DNA of 64,000 bases from Bacillota bacterium (GCA_021770445.1 JAETQY010000006.1:1-64000); one strand, 5' to 3'. Numbered from the stretch's first letter, positions 51,175 to 61,813 are shown. The notes: generated by a model not told the origin, from the letters alone. A program made the numbers and translations.

Positions 51175-51882
51175 ATGGGAAAGACCATCCTGATCGTAGA
51201 GGATGAACAGAGCATTGTGGATATCCTGTCCTTCATTCTGGTGAAGGAGGGGTACGACACCCTGGAGGCGTTGGACGGCCCCACCGGGCTGCAGCTGGCT
51301 CTGGAGCAGAACCCGGACCTGGTGCTGCTGGATCTGATGCTGCCTGGCATGAGCGGCTTTGAGGTCTGCGAGAAGATCCGGGCGGCGGGCTCCACCACCC
51401 CCATTGTCATGCTCACCGCCCGGGAGGAGGAGGACGACAAGGTCCGGGGCCTGGAGCTGGGCGCGGACGACTATATCACCAAGCCCTTCAAGAACCGGGA
51501 GCTCATCGCCCGGGTGAAGGCCAACATCCGCCGGGTGTCCATGGTGGCTCCCCCGCCGCCAGCGGCGGCCCCGGTGGCTGAGCTGCCCCTGGGGGAACGG
51601 ATGCACATTGACGAGGACCGGGCCGCTATCTTCAAGGACGGCGTCGCCCTGGACCTGACCCAGCGGGAGTACGACCTGATCCGCTTCCTGGCCGCCCGGC
51701 CGGGGAAGGTGTTCTCCCGGGAGGCCCTGATGGAGCACGTGTGGAACTATGAGGGCTATGTGGGCGACGTGCGGGCTGTGGACGTGGCCGTCCGCCGCCT
51801 GCGTGAGAAGATCGAGGACGACCCCGGCTCCCCCGTGTTCATCAAGACCAAGCGGGGCATGGGGTACTACTTCGGGGAGTAA
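51175..51882 (+). CDS. walR: WalR-like OmpR-family response regulator
   Basis: 235 aa. Receiver domain with LIVEDEQSI, phospho-acceptor Asp in LVLLDLMLPG (about residue 53) and conserved Lys in ITKPFKN; a short Pro/Ala linker; OmpR winged helix with TQREYDLIRFLAARPGKVFS. With walK-walH-walI downstream it is the essential WalR cell-wall regulator, although an inserted module separates the two. Confidence 0.9.
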   Translation: MGKTILIVEDEQSIVDILSFILVKEGYDTLEALDGPTGLQLALEQNPDLVLLDLMLPGMSGFEVCEKIRAAGSTTPIVMLTAREEEDDKVRGLELGADDYITKPFKNRELIARVKANIRRVSMVAPPPPAAAPVAELPLGERMHIDEDRAAIFKDGVALDLTQREYDLIRFLAARPGKVFSREALMEHVWNYEGYVGDVRAVDVAVRRLREKIEDDPGSPVFIKTKRGMGYYFGE

Positions 51883-52142
51883 AGCCCCAATGCCCGGGCC
51901 AGCTCTCCTCGCAGGCCCAGCCCCAGAGAGTAGTAGGCCCGGACCTCATAATTGGTGTAACGCATGAATTGACAGTAAAGCTGGTCGTGCAGCTCAGACC
52001 CGATGATGTTCCGGACCTGGCGGGAAATGTCGCTGTACTGCTGTTCCGCCTCAGAGAAGCCGGGAAGAGAGGCGCACAGCCGGGCCGCCGCCTCGTCAAT
52101 TTCTTCGTTTTGCCACAACAGTTCAGAAAGCAGGTCTTGCAT
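51867..52142 (-). CDS. Small helical protein of the XRE-linked pair, copy A
   Basis: 91 aa from the ATG at 52142 (AAGGAG 8 nt upstream). Helical, with a PGFSEAEQQYSDISRQVRNI and a YYSLGLGLRGELARAL ending; clearly related to the protein at 58627-58890. The 3' end overlaps walR by 16 nt. Function unknown; the pattern recalls DUF6809-type proteins. Confidence 0.72.
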   Translation of the reverse strand: MQDLLSELLWQNEEIDEAAARLCASLPGFSEAEQQYSDISRQVRNIIGSELHDQLYCQFMRYTNYEVRAYYSLGLGLRGELARALGLYSPK

Positions 52143-52160
52143 TTTCATCACTCCTTATGT

Positions 52161-52201
52161 ATGCTTTAAGCATGTCTTATTATATACATGCGTAAAGCAT
52201 G
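52161..52201. promoter_or_regulatory. Repeated operator between the divergent pair, copy A
   Basis: ATGCTTTAAGCATG (52161-52174) and ATGCGTAAAGCATG (52188-52201), near-identical repeats flanking a TATTATATA -10-like core; likely binding sites of the XRE protein. Confidence 0.6.
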
Positions 52202-52224
52202 TGTCAAGCCTTTTGGAGGAAATT

Positions 52225-52443
52225 ATGGCGAAATTTTGTGAACGCCTGAAAATGCTGCGCAATGAGCGCGGCTTAAAGCAGCGGGAAATGGCTGAACAGC
52301 TTGGGCTTGCCATGAGTTCCTATCAGTGCTACGAATACGCGACCCGGTATCCGGAATTCCCCGGCCTGATTGCCATAGCTGACTTTTTCGATGTCAGTCT
52401 GGACTATCTGGTGGGGCGTTCTGATGTGCGGGAGCGGCAATAA
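52225..52443 (+). CDS. XRE-family regulator of the pair, copy A
   Basis: 72 aa single XRE helix-turn-helix (ERLKMLRNERGLKQREMAEQ, then YQCYEYATRYPEFPGLIAIA...YLVGRSDVRE). ATG behind GGAGG. About 60% of residues match copy B at 58971. It is expected to control itself and the divergent gene; no toxin-like or phage gene accompanies it here. Confidence 0.85.
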   Translation: MAKFCERLKMLRNERGLKQREMAEQLGLAMSSYQCYEYATRYPEFPGLIAIADFFDVSLDYLVGRSDVRERQ

Positions 52444-52469
52444 CCCCCGTCCCGCCCGCAGGCGGAAAA

Positions 52470-52581
52470 GGCTTCCCCTTTAGGGGAAGCTGGCACGGCG
52501 AAGCCGTGACTGATGAGGAAAAAAACGACCTCATCCGCCCCAGTGTGCGCACTGGGGCACCTTCCCCTAAAGGGGAAGGCT
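52470..52581 (-). repeat. MITE/REP-like repeat, copy 1 (before walK)
   Basis: Bounded by CTTCCCC-TTTA-GGGGAAG and CTTCCCC-TAAA-GGGGAAGG hairpins, with inner GGCACGGC...GCCGTG, TGATGAGG...CCTCATC and GCCCCAGTG...CACTGGGGC stems. It aligns with the repeat at 60012-60115 in the opposite orientation. An open frame runs through it into walK but has no start. Confidence 0.8.
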
Positions 52582-52617
52582 TTGGCGCGCCAACGAAAGA
52601 GAGAGGAGGGAATCCCC

Positions 52618-54393
52618 ATGCTGCGCAGCTTACACATGAAGCTAGTGATGATCCTGGTGCTGCTGATTCTGTCGCTGATGATGGTGGTGGGGGCCTTCCT
52701 CATCAACTCGGTGACCGCCTTCTATCTGGAGGACTTCTACAGCCAGATGGCCGACGTGTTCCAGGACCCCCTGCTCCACCACGACCTGACCACCCCCTCC
52801 GACGAGGAGGAGAACGGGGCGGAGCAGCTCTCCCGGGTGCTGGAGGCCTACGCCGGCGAGCTGGGGGTGGACAACCGCAACCGGAAGCTGTACATCCTGG
52901 ACGGCAGCGGCGTACCCCTGGTCTCCCCTGACGGGGAGGAGGGGCGGCTGGAGTACACGGAAAATCTGGTGTTCGCCCTGAACACCGGCCTGGAGACCAA
53001 CCAGGCCGGGGACGCAAGCAACCTCTCCCTGGACTATATGGACGTGGCCATCCCCATCCACCGGGGCGGGGAGAGCTATGTCATCTACATTTTGGACAAC
53101 AAGGCCACCTCCAACGACCTCACCGACCAGATGCTGGTGCTCATCATCGAGGCCCTGGGTTTCGGCCTGGTCATCTCCATCCTGCTGTCCTTCCTGCTGT
53201 CCAAGACCATGGTGACCCCCATTCAGCGGTTGACTGAGGGGGCCATGCGGGTGGCGGAGGGGGACTTCTCCCGAAAGATCGACGTGCTGTCTCAGGACGA
53301 GATCGGTGTGCTCACCGACACCTTCAACGACATGGCCGGGCAGCTCCAGGACACCCTGCGCCAGGTGGAGAACGAACGCAACAAGCTGGACACCCTCTTC
53401 CTGCACATGACCGACGGTGTGGTGGCCTTCTCCCGGGCCGGAGAGGTGATCCACTCCAACCCAGCCGCCGCTCGGATGCTGCGGCGGACCATCGGTCCGG
53501 ACACCGCCTACGAGGAGCTCTTCGGCTCCCTGGCCTCCCTGGAGCAGGTGTTGTCCGCCGACGACCACCTGGAGGGGGAGCTTCAGGTGCGGGAGCGCTA
53601 CCTCCAGCTGCTCATGGCGCCCTTCGACCGGGGACGAGCGGGGGGTGGCGCCCTGGTGGTGCTCCACGACGTCACCGAGCAGCGGAAGAATGAGGAGATG
53701 CGCCGGGAGTTTGTGGCCAATGTGTCCCACGAGCTGCGCACCCCCCTGACCAATATCCGCTCCTACGCCGAGACGCTGATCGACAATACCGGGGAGATGC
53801 CCCCGGATATGGAGAAGAAGTTCCTAGGGGTCATTTTGGGGGAGAGCGACCGGATGACCCATATTGTCCAGGACCTGCTTACTCTGTCCCGTTTCGACTC
53901 GGAGCACAGTGAGCTGAAGCTGTCCCGCTTCCCCTTCGGGGAGGCGGTGAAGGACATCTATAACGCCGTCTATATGGAGGCCCAAAAGCACGACCACGCC
54001 CTGACCCTGGCTCTGGAGCCCGGTCTGCCCGAGATTATGGCCGACCGAGAGCGAGTGATCCAGGTGATGATGAATATTGTGTCCAACTCCATCAAGTACA
54101 CCCCAGACGGGGGCCATATCGCAATTCGGGCTGGCCGGGCGGGGAGCAAGGTGTGGATGGAGGTGGACGACGACGGTATCGGCATCCCGGAGGAGGACCG
54201 GCCCCGCATCTTTGAGCGGTTCTACCGGGTGGACAAGGCCCGTTCCCGCCAGTCGGGAGGCACCGGCCTGGGTCTGTCCATCGCCAAGGAGATCGTGGAG
54301 CGGCACCGGGGCCGCATCGCCCTGCTGGATAAGGATACGCCGGGCCTGCTGGTCCGGCTGGAGCTGAACATCGAGGGACCGGGCAATGGATAA
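52618..54393 (+). CDS. walK: WalK sensor histidine kinase
   Basis: 591 aa: TM1 (about 11-30), extracellular PAS-like domain (about 35-190), TM2 (about 192-215), HAMP (PIQRLTEGAMRVAEGDFSRK), a cytoplasmic PAS (about 290-370) and a HisKA/HATPase core: H-box VSHELRTPLTN, N-box NIVSNSIKYTP, DDGIGIPEEDRPRIFERFYR and GGTGLGLSI. Start: ATG at 52618 behind GAGGAGGG. With walR it monitors cell-wall status. Confidence 0.94.
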   Translation: MLRSLHMKLVMILVLLILSLMMVVGAFLINSVTAFYLEDFYSQMADVFQDPLLHHDLTTPSDEEENGAEQLSRVLEAYAGELGVDNRNRKLYILDGSGVPLVSPDGEEGRLEYTENLVFALNTGLETNQAGDASNLSLDYMDVAIPIHRGGESYVIYILDNKATSNDLTDQMLVLIIEALGFGLVISILLSFLLSKTMVTPIQRLTEGAMRVAEGDFSRKIDVLSQDEIGVLTDTFNDMAGQLQDTLRQVENERNKLDTLFLHMTDGVVAFSRAGEVIHSNPAAARMLRRTIGPDTAYEELFGSLASLEQVLSADDHLEGELQVRERYLQLLMAPFDRGRAGGGALVVLHDVTEQRKNEEMRREFVANVSHELRTPLTNIRSYAETLIDNTGEMPPDMEKKFLGVILGESDRMTHIVQDLLTLSRFDSEHSELKLSRFPFGEAVKDIYNAVYMEAQKHDHALTLALEPGLPEIMADRERVIQVMMNIVSNSIKYTPDGGHIAIRAGRAGSKVWMEVDDDGIGIPEEDRPRIFERFYRVDKARSRQSGGTGLGLSIAKEIVERHRGRIALLDKDTPGLLVRLELNIEGPGNG

Positions 54394-55717
54394 AAAACGC
54401 CGGATGATCGAGCTGACAAAGGACGCGCTGATCGTACTGCTCAGCTGCTCGGCCCTGTGGCTGGCCGCCCGCACCCCCCTGGCCGCCCCTTTGTGGGACC
54501 TGTTCCGGGAGGAGGGCCCCCAGGTGATCCAGGGCCAGAACCAGGTGGGGCTCCGGGACTCCGGGGCGCTGCCTATGGCTATGGCAGTCAATGTGCCGGG
54601 AGGAGTGGACCTGCCCGAGGGCGCCGAGGGGGCGCGCTACGGGGTGTGCTACGACCAGGCCGGCTGTCAGGAGCTGTTTCAAAAGGTGGCGGGCTCCCTG
54701 GCCGAGACCCTGTCCAGCTCCGGTGTGCCCCAGGCGGTGGACCGGGAGGAGTGGGAGGCGGCGCTGACCACCCGGCTGGGGGTCTATATGGACTTTCAGG
54801 GGCAGATTCCCCTGCCTGTGCTGGTGGGCTGGCTGTCAGGAAGCGAGACCGGGCTGACCGCCACTGTCCGCCGTCTGGTCCTCACCCAGTGGGAGGGGGG
54901 GACCGACGTGTACTACCTGGACGAGGGGGACGGGGGCTTCTACCGCTGCCGCTCCGAGGTGGCTGACTCCTTTGCTCTGGTGGAGGCCCTGTCCGGGCTG
55001 ACCGACAACGGGGCCTTTTTTGCCTTTGAGTCGGAGCTGTACGCCGGCCTGGCCCCCGACACCCTGCTGCTGCCCGACGCCCCCTCTCCGGCGGTGTACA
55101 CCGCCGCCAACCCCATGAATGCCGGCCAGAGCGCCCTGGAGGCCCTGGTCCAGGACCTGGGCTTCTCCCTCAACTCCACCAGCTTCTACTCCACCGATGA
55201 GCAGGTGGCCCGCAGCGGGGACGACAGTGTCCGCCTGTCCAGCCGAGGGGTGGCCCAGTATCAATATGAGGGCCGGGCTGGAGAGGGACTCTTTCCCGTT
55301 CTGCGCCAGGGGGAGGGGAGCGTCCTCTTCGATCAGGTGGAGACCTGCCGCCAGATCGCCCTGTCCGCCATGGGCAGCCGGTGTGGCGAGGCCAGGCTGT
55401 ATCTGATGTCCGTGACGGAGCGGGCGGACGGGCTGGAGATCGACTTCGGCTACAGCCTCAACGGGGTGCCCGTCCTGCTGGACTGGGGCCGTGCCGCCCG
55501 CTTCCTGGTGGAGGGGGACCAGGTGGTCCAGTTCTCCGTCTGTCTGAGAAATTATACCGCCAGCGACGAGTCCAGTCTGGTCCTGCCCCCCAGACAGGGG
55601 ACGGCCGCCCTTCTGGCCCGGGGGCTGGAGGGGGAGGAGCTGCTGCTCACCTACGCCGACAGCGGCGGCGACACGCTGAGCGCCGGCTGGTCGGCCCGCA
55701 GCGACCGGAGGGACTGA
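54386..55717 (+). CDS. walH: WalH/YycH-like regulator of WalK
   Basis: 443 aa, one N-terminal membrane helix (about 12-30) and an extracellular YycH-type domain. Overlaps walK by 8 nt and walI by none (4-nt gap). Sequence similarity to YycH is weak, so the assignment leans on position, size and topology. Confidence 0.75.
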   Translation: MDKKRRMIELTKDALIVLLSCSALWLAARTPLAAPLWDLFREEGPQVIQGQNQVGLRDSGALPMAMAVNVPGGVDLPEGAEGARYGVCYDQAGCQELFQKVAGSLAETLSSSGVPQAVDREEWEAALTTRLGVYMDFQGQIPLPVLVGWLSGSETGLTATVRRLVLTQWEGGTDVYYLDEGDGGFYRCRSEVADSFALVEALSGLTDNGAFFAFESELYAGLAPDTLLLPDAPSPAVYTAANPMNAGQSALEALVQDLGFSLNSTSFYSTDEQVARSGDDSVRLSSRGVAQYQYEGRAGEGLFPVLRQGEGSVLFDQVETCRQIALSAMGSRCGEARLYLMSVTERADGLEIDFGYSLNGVPVLLDWGRAARFLVEGDQVVQFSVCLRNYTASDESSLVLPPRQGTAALLARGLEGEELLLTYADSGGDTLSAGWSARSDRRD

Positions 55718-55721
55718 CGTT

Positions 55722-56537
55722 ATGCCGTGGACTAAGCTAAAAAATATTATCCTGGCCATCTTAGTGCTGACCAATGTGTGTCTGCTGTCCCTGGTGGCAG
55801 GGCCCGCCATCCAGAGCAAGCGCCAGCTCAGCCAGGCCCGGGAGGAGGCCATCCACTTTCTCCAAAACCGGGGTATGCAGGTGGAGGAGGATGTGATCCC
55901 CCAATCTATGGAGCTGACGCCCCAGGTGCTGGAGCGGGACCTGGAGGAGGAGGCCCGGGCCGCCGCTGCCCTGCTGGGTGGACCGGCGTCCGTTCAGGCC
56001 AGAGGAGGCGGAGTGTACCGCTACGTCAACGAGAACGGCTCTGTGCAGTTTCATAGTGACGGCACCGTGTCCGCCCGGTTTAAGCCAGAGGCCTTCCCCC
56101 TGGGGACGGACCGCAGGGAGGCCTGCCTTGCCCTGATGGGGCGCATGGGCTGTGAGGGGACCATCCTGGAGGAGACAGAGAACGAGCTGATTTTCCGCCA
56201 GAGCTGGCGGGGTAGCCCCCTGTTTACCCAGCAGGTGACGCTGACCTGCGGGGAGAAGGGGTTGACCTCCATCACCGCGGGCCGCCAGCTGATCGGCAGA
56301 CCCCAGGAGGACCCCGGCCGGAGCACCCTGTCGGTGTCCACTGTGGTCATTGACTTTATCAACGGAGTGAGCGCCCTGGGGGACGTGTGCAACCGGATCG
56401 ACAGTATTGAGCCGGGGTATATCACCGCCGCCTCTCTGTCCGGCCCTACGGTCCTCACCCCGGTCTGGCGCGTGACCACCGATACCGGCACCTACCAGAT
56501 CGACACCGTCACCGGCGGAGTGTCCCGCGTGTCCTGA
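55722..56537 (+). CDS. walI: WalI/YycI-like regulator of WalK
   Basis: 271 aa: N-terminal membrane helix (about residues 8-26, IILAILVLTNVCLLSLV), then an extracellular domain with SVQARGGGVYRYVNENGSVQ. Same order as walI after walH in Bacillus. YycI and YycH restrain WalK. The usual yycJ does not follow. Confidence 0.78.
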   Translation: MPWTKLKNIILAILVLTNVCLLSLVAGPAIQSKRQLSQAREEAIHFLQNRGMQVEEDVIPQSMELTPQVLERDLEEEARAAAALLGGPASVQARGGGVYRYVNENGSVQFHSDGTVSARFKPEAFPLGTDRREACLALMGRMGCEGTILEETENELIFRQSWRGSPLFTQQVTLTCGEKGLTSITAGRQLIGRPQEDPGRSTLSVSTVVIDFINGVSALGDVCNRIDSIEPGYITAASLSGPTVLTPVWRVTTDTGTYQIDTVTGGVSRVS

Positions 56538-56570
56538 TTGGAGCGGGAACCGCCTGGAAACAGATAGGAA

Positions 56571-57695
56571 GTGTTTTTTATAGACAGCTTACAGTTTGCC
56601 ATCCCCACCCTTTTCGGGTTGGAGGGAGTGTGCGCCGACGAGGTCCGCCGGCTGGAGCTCCCAGAGGTCCGGGCAGAGAACGGCCGGGTGCTGTGCGCCG
56701 GGACAGAGGCCGACCTGGCCAGGCTCAACCTGAATGTGCGCACCGGAGAGCGGGTACTGCTGGTCCTGGGGGCCTTCCCCGCCCGGGACTTCGACGCCCT
56801 CTTTGAGGGGACGCGGGCCCTGCCCTGGGAGCGGTTTGTCCCCCGGGAGGGGCAGTTCCCGGTGAAGGGCCACTGCCTCAACTCCGCCCTTCACTCCGTG
56901 CCCGCCTGCCAGTCCATTGTGAAGAAGGCTGTCGCCGCCCGACTGGGGAGCAAGTACGGCCTGAACACCCTCCCGGAGACAGGGGCGCTGTATCAGGTAC
57001 AGTTTGCCATCATGGGGGACGAGGCGACGCTGATGCTGGACACCTCCGGCCCCGGCCTCCACAAGCGGGGCTACCGGGCCCAGGGGGTGGCCGCTCCCCT
57101 GCGGGAGACCCTGGCCGCCGGGCTGGTGCTGCTGTCCCGCTACCGGGGACGTGACCCCCTGTGCGACCCCTTCTGCGGGTCGGGGACCATCCCCATCGAG
57201 GCGGCCCTTGTCGCCCGCAACCGGGCCCCCGGCCTGAACCGGTCCTTCTCCGCCCAGAAGTGGTCCTGGCTGGACAAAAAGCACTGGATGACCGCCGCCG
57301 ACGAGGCCATGGACAAGGAGTTCAGCGGAGACTATGAAATCTGGGGCGGGGACATCGACCCGGACGCTGTGGAGCTGGCAAAGCACAACGCCCAACTGGC
57401 CGAGGTGGAGGACATCGTCCGCTTCGAGGTGGACGACGCCACCCGGTTCCACTGGGGCGGCCTCTATGGCCGGGTGGTGACCAACCCGCCCTACGGCGAG
57501 CGGGTGATGGAGCGGAAGGAGGCGGAGGAGCTGTACCGCTCTTTCGGCAGGGCATGGGGCAAGCTCCCCGAGGGCTGGAAGCTCTACCTGCTGTCCTCCC
57601 ACACCGAGTTTGAGCGCACCTTCGGCAAAAAGGCGGACAAAAAGCGCAAGCTGTACAACGGAATGCTGAAATGTGACCTCTTTATGTATCTGTAG
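56571..57695 (+). CDS. THUMP-containing rRNA/tRNA methyltransferase (RlmL/YpsC-like)
   Basis: 374 aa: N-terminal THUMP domain (about 1-150), then a UPF0020-type methyltransferase with DPFCGSGTIPIEAALVARNR (SAM site), GGDIDPDAVELAKHNA and the catalytic TNPPYGERV. The start is unusual: GTG at 56571 lies only 2 nt after AGGAA, and no better start is visible, so the true N-terminus is uncertain. Methylates N2 of a guanine in 23S rRNA, or an equivalent RNA. Confidence 0.88.
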   Translation: MFFIDSLQFAIPTLFGLEGVCADEVRRLELPEVRAENGRVLCAGTEADLARLNLNVRTGERVLLVLGAFPARDFDALFEGTRALPWERFVPREGQFPVKGHCLNSALHSVPACQSIVKKAVAARLGSKYGLNTLPETGALYQVQFAIMGDEATLMLDTSGPGLHKRGYRAQGVAAPLRETLAAGLVLLSRYRGRDPLCDPFCGSGTIPIEAALVARNRAPGLNRSFSAQKWSWLDKKHWMTAADEAMDKEFSGDYEIWGGDIDPDAVELAKHNAQLAEVEDIVRFEVDDATRFHWGGLYGRVVTNPPYGERVMERKEAEELYRSFGRAWGKLPEGWKLYLLSSHTEFERTFGKKADKKRKLYNGMLKCDLFMYL

Positions 57696-57727
57696 GAGAA
57701 ACAGTCCAAAGGAGAGAGGGACTGTCT

Positions 57728-58657
57728 ATGAGACATTTGTTTATTATCAACCCCGTCGCCGGGAAGAAAAACACCACAGCTCAGCTGGAGGCCCTGCTGG
57801 AAAAGCTGTCCTTCCCCCATGAGGTGGTCTATACCACCGGGGAGGGGGACGCCCAGCGGTTCGCCCAGGAGGCGGCCCGGACGGGGGAGCCGGTGCGCAT
57901 CTATGCCTGCGGGGGCGACGGTACCCTCAACGAGGTGGTCAACGGGGCGGCGGGCCACGGCCACGTGGCCATCACCAACGTTCCCAAGGGGACGGGGAAC
58001 GACTTTTTGAAGATCTTTGGGCCGGACTACCGCACACTGTTCTACGACCTAGAGGCCCTGGCGGTGGGGCCTCAGACGGCCATCGACCTGGTGGACTGCA
58101 ACGGCAAGCTGGGCATCGACGTGGTGTGTGCCGGGGTGGACGCCCGTATCGCCGCCGACGTCCACCGGTACAAGGACTGGTGGTTTGTCTCCGGCATCGG
58201 GGCCTATATCCTGGCCCTGCTGGAAAATATTTTTCTCAAGAGCATTGCCCGGCCCATGACGGTACATATGGGGGAAATCCGCTGGGAGGACCGGCCCGCC
58301 TCCCTGCTGTGCGTGTGCAACGGCCGGCACTACGGCGGTGGCTTTATGCCCGTGGGGGACGCCATGCCCGATGACGGCGTGCTGGATATGCTGCTGGTAC
58401 GGAAGGTTGGACTGTTTACCTTCTTGCGGCTGGTGGGGAAGTACGCCAAGGGACTGTATAAGCAGTATCCGGAGCTGATTCAGGACTTTCACGGGGACGC
58501 GGCCTCTTTCTCTGCGAAGGAACCAATCACCGTGGTGGTGGACGGCGAGGTTATGCGAGACACCGCCTTTACTGTCCGGCTGTCGGAGAAGAAGGTGAAC
58601 TTCTTCTACCCCGCCGGGGCTGGGTATCAGGTCTCCAGCGCCGATAAAAGCTCTTGA
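57728..58657 (+). CDS. Diacylglycerol-kinase-family lipid kinase
   Basis: 309 aa, DagK/YegS fold: GGDGTLNEV (catalytic motif, about residue 62), INPVAGKKN near the N-terminus, KGTGNDFLK, and the C-terminal VVVDGEVM. Phosphorylates diacylglycerol or another lipid at the membrane face. Its 3' end overlaps the following minus-strand gene by 31 nt. Confidence 0.92.
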   Translation: MRHLFIINPVAGKKNTTAQLEALLEKLSFPHEVVYTTGEGDAQRFAQEAARTGEPVRIYACGGDGTLNEVVNGAAGHGHVAITNVPKGTGNDFLKIFGPDYRTLFYDLEALAVGPQTAIDLVDCNGKLGIDVVCAGVDARIAADVHRYKDWWFVSGIGAYILALLENIFLKSIARPMTVHMGEIRWEDRPASLLCVCNGRHYGGGFMPVGDAMPDDGVLDMLLVRKVGLFTFLRLVGKYAKGLYKQYPELIQDFHGDAASFSAKEPITVVVDGEVMRDTAFTVRLSEKKVNFFYPAGAGYQVSSADKSS

Positions 58658-58890
58658 CGAAGCCCTAAGCCGAAGAGATAATAGGCCTGGACCAGCCGGG
58701 CCATGTAGCGGGACTGGACCTCGTCAAAGCGATTGAATGCTTGATATCCCAGTTGATTTTCCAATTCCTGCTCCGCCGCCCGGTATTCCAGCTCCGCCTC
58801 TCGGAACTCCGGGAGAGTGTTGCAGTAGGCACAGACCTGTTCGGGAAGATAGGGGTTGTCGAGAAATATGGTATTGAGTATAGTGTTCAT
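58627..58890 (-). CDS. Small helical protein of the XRE-linked pair, copy B
   Basis: 87 aa from the ATG at 58890 (AAAGGAG 8 nt upstream). It shares PxFxEAExxY and RYxxxxVxAYYxFGLGLRxEL with copy A at 51867-52142. Function unknown. Confidence 0.72.
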   Translation of the reverse strand: MNTILNTIFLDNPYLPEQVCAYCNTLPEFREAELEYRAAEQELENQLGYQAFNRFDEVQSRYMARLVQAYYLFGLGLRQELLSALET

Positions 58891-58905
58891 ATACACAGCT
58901 CCTTT

Positions 58906-58947
58906 TATGTAAAGATTGTGCGTCTATTATATATGTAAAGATAGTGC
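58906..58947. promoter_or_regulatory. Repeated operator between the divergent pair, copy B
   Basis: TATGTAAAGATTGTGC (58906-58921) and TATGTAAAGATAGTGC (58932-58947) as direct repeats around a TATTATATA core. Different sequence from copy A but the same two-repeat layout. Confidence 0.6.
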
Positions 58948-58970
58948 ATGTCAAGGGCCTGGAGGTAATT

Positions 58971-59213
58971 ATGACAAAATTTTCAGAACGCTTGAAGGAA
59001 CTGCGACAAGAACACGGACTAAAGCAGCGGGAGATGGCGGAAATCTGCGGGCTAAAACTGCGTGGCTATCAATGCTACGAATATGCTACCAGCTGCCCGG
59101 ACTTTGAAGGACTGGTTTTCCTGGCAGACTATTTCAATGTCAGTGTGGATTACCTCTTGGGCCGGACAGACTGCCGGGAAATGAACAAAACCGCCCCGGA
59201 CGGGACGGCTTGA
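58971..59213 (+). CDS. XRE-family regulator of the pair, copy B
   Basis: 80 aa XRE protein (ERLKELRQEHGLKQREMAEI, YQCYEYATSCPDFEGLVFLA, YLLGRTDCRE). ATG behind GGAGG. Its stop lies next to the antisense-RNA promoter of the following locus. Confidence 0.85.
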   Translation: MTKFSERLKELRQEHGLKQREMAEICGLKLRGYQCYEYATSCPDFEGLVFLADYFNVSVDYLLGRTDCREMNKTAPDGTA

Positions 59214-59238
59214 CAAAAAGGTAGAGAGCGATTATAAT
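59210..59238 (+). promoter_or_regulatory. Consensus promoter of a putative antitoxin RNA
   Basis: TTGACA (59210-59215), exactly 17 nt, TATAAT (59233-59238). No coding gene follows on this strand; the transcript would run from about 59245 through the toxin's 3' end. Confidence 0.75.
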
Positions 59239-59244
59239 AAAGGC

Positions 59245-59420
59245 AAGAGGGCGGTCAGCCGGGTTGCAGCCGGTTGGCGGTCAATCTTCAGACAAGTTTA
59301 TAGCTTGAGAAAATGCCGCTTCCTTTGCTGTTATCGGGGGGCGGCTACTTCTTTAGGTGCCGTCCAATGGTGATTCCTAAAGTGATTGCCGCAATGATGA
59401 GCAGATGTAATGCTATAATA
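59245..59420 (+). ncRNA. Putative antisense antitoxin RNA (type I TA)
   Basis: Starts at the perfect promoter and begins AGGCAAGAGGGCGG, with a GGTCAGCCGG...CCGGTTGGCGGTC hairpin. It is complementary to the end of the toxin mRNA on the other strand (59345-59434). The 3' end is not defined from sequence. Confidence 0.5.
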
Positions 59421-59434
59421 TCGCCTGCGCTCAC
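59345..59434 (-). CDS. Putative holin-like toxin, 29 aa (type I TA, Hol-Tox family)
   Basis: Translation VSAGDIIALHLLIIAAITLG then ITIGRHLKK: a single membrane helix with charged ends, matching the PF16935 putative holin-like toxins. It starts at a GTG behind a perfect AGGAGGTGA and ends with TAG. Promoter on the minus strand (59519-59491) and antisense transcript on the plus strand complete a TxpA/RatA-like arrangement. Confidence 0.75.
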   Translation of the reverse strand: MSAGDIIALHLLIIAAITLGITIGRHLKK

Positions 59435-59490
59435 TGGCCTCACCTCCTGGGTCTTGCCGAGGATTGGCCCCGCCTCTCTTGCTTAACGGT

Positions 59491-59519
59491 AGTATAGCAT
59501 AGTTCAGAGGGCCGTGCAA
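59491..59519 (-). promoter_or_regulatory. Promoter of the toxin mRNA
   Basis: Minus strand TTGCAC (59519-59514), 17-nt spacer, TATACT (59496-59491). Confidence 0.6.
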
Positions 59520-59606
59520 GCCGCACTAATTTAGCACTCCGGCCACCTGTTTGTGAACGAAATGTAAATCCTTTCAAATTAGCTCCTGATTTTTTGAAAT
59601 TAGGGG

Positions 59607-60007
<401 letters not shown>

Positions 60008-60011
60008 AAGC

Positions 60012-60115
60012 AGCCTTCCCCTTCAGGGGAAGGTGCCCCCGAAGGGGGCGGATGAGGTAATTATACCTCATCAGTCACCGCCTGCGGCGGTGCCAGCTTC
60101 CCCTAAAGGGGAAGC
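60012..60115 (+). repeat. MITE/REP-like repeat, copy 2 (between groES and groEL)
   Basis: Same family as 52470-52581, inverted: CCTTCCCC-TTCA-GGGGAAGG, GCCCCCGAAGGGGGC, GATGAGGT...ACCTCATC, CACCGCCTGCGGCGGTG and CTTCCCC-TAAA-GGGGAAG. It separates groES and groEL but should still be co-transcribed. Confidence 0.85.
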
Positions 60116-60140
60116 CATAAAAATGAAATTATGGAGGTAA

Positions 60141-61772
<1,632 letters not shown>

Positions 61773-61779
61773 AACATTT

Positions 61780-61809
61780 AAAGCCCGGAGCGCAAGCTCC
61801 GGGCTTTTT
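61780..61809 (+). terminator. Terminator of groESL
   Basis: AAAGCCCGGAGC/GCTCCGGGCTTT with GCAA loop, then TTT. Confidence 0.85.
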
Positions 61810-61813
61810 CTAA

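Noticed and set aside
52513-52617. N-terminal extension of WalK through the repeat
   Set aside because: Frame stays open by chance in the repeat; the ATG at 52618 has the ribosome site.
59531-59539. Second CIRCE operator
   Set aside because: Only one half-site is present; no inverted partner at the right distance.
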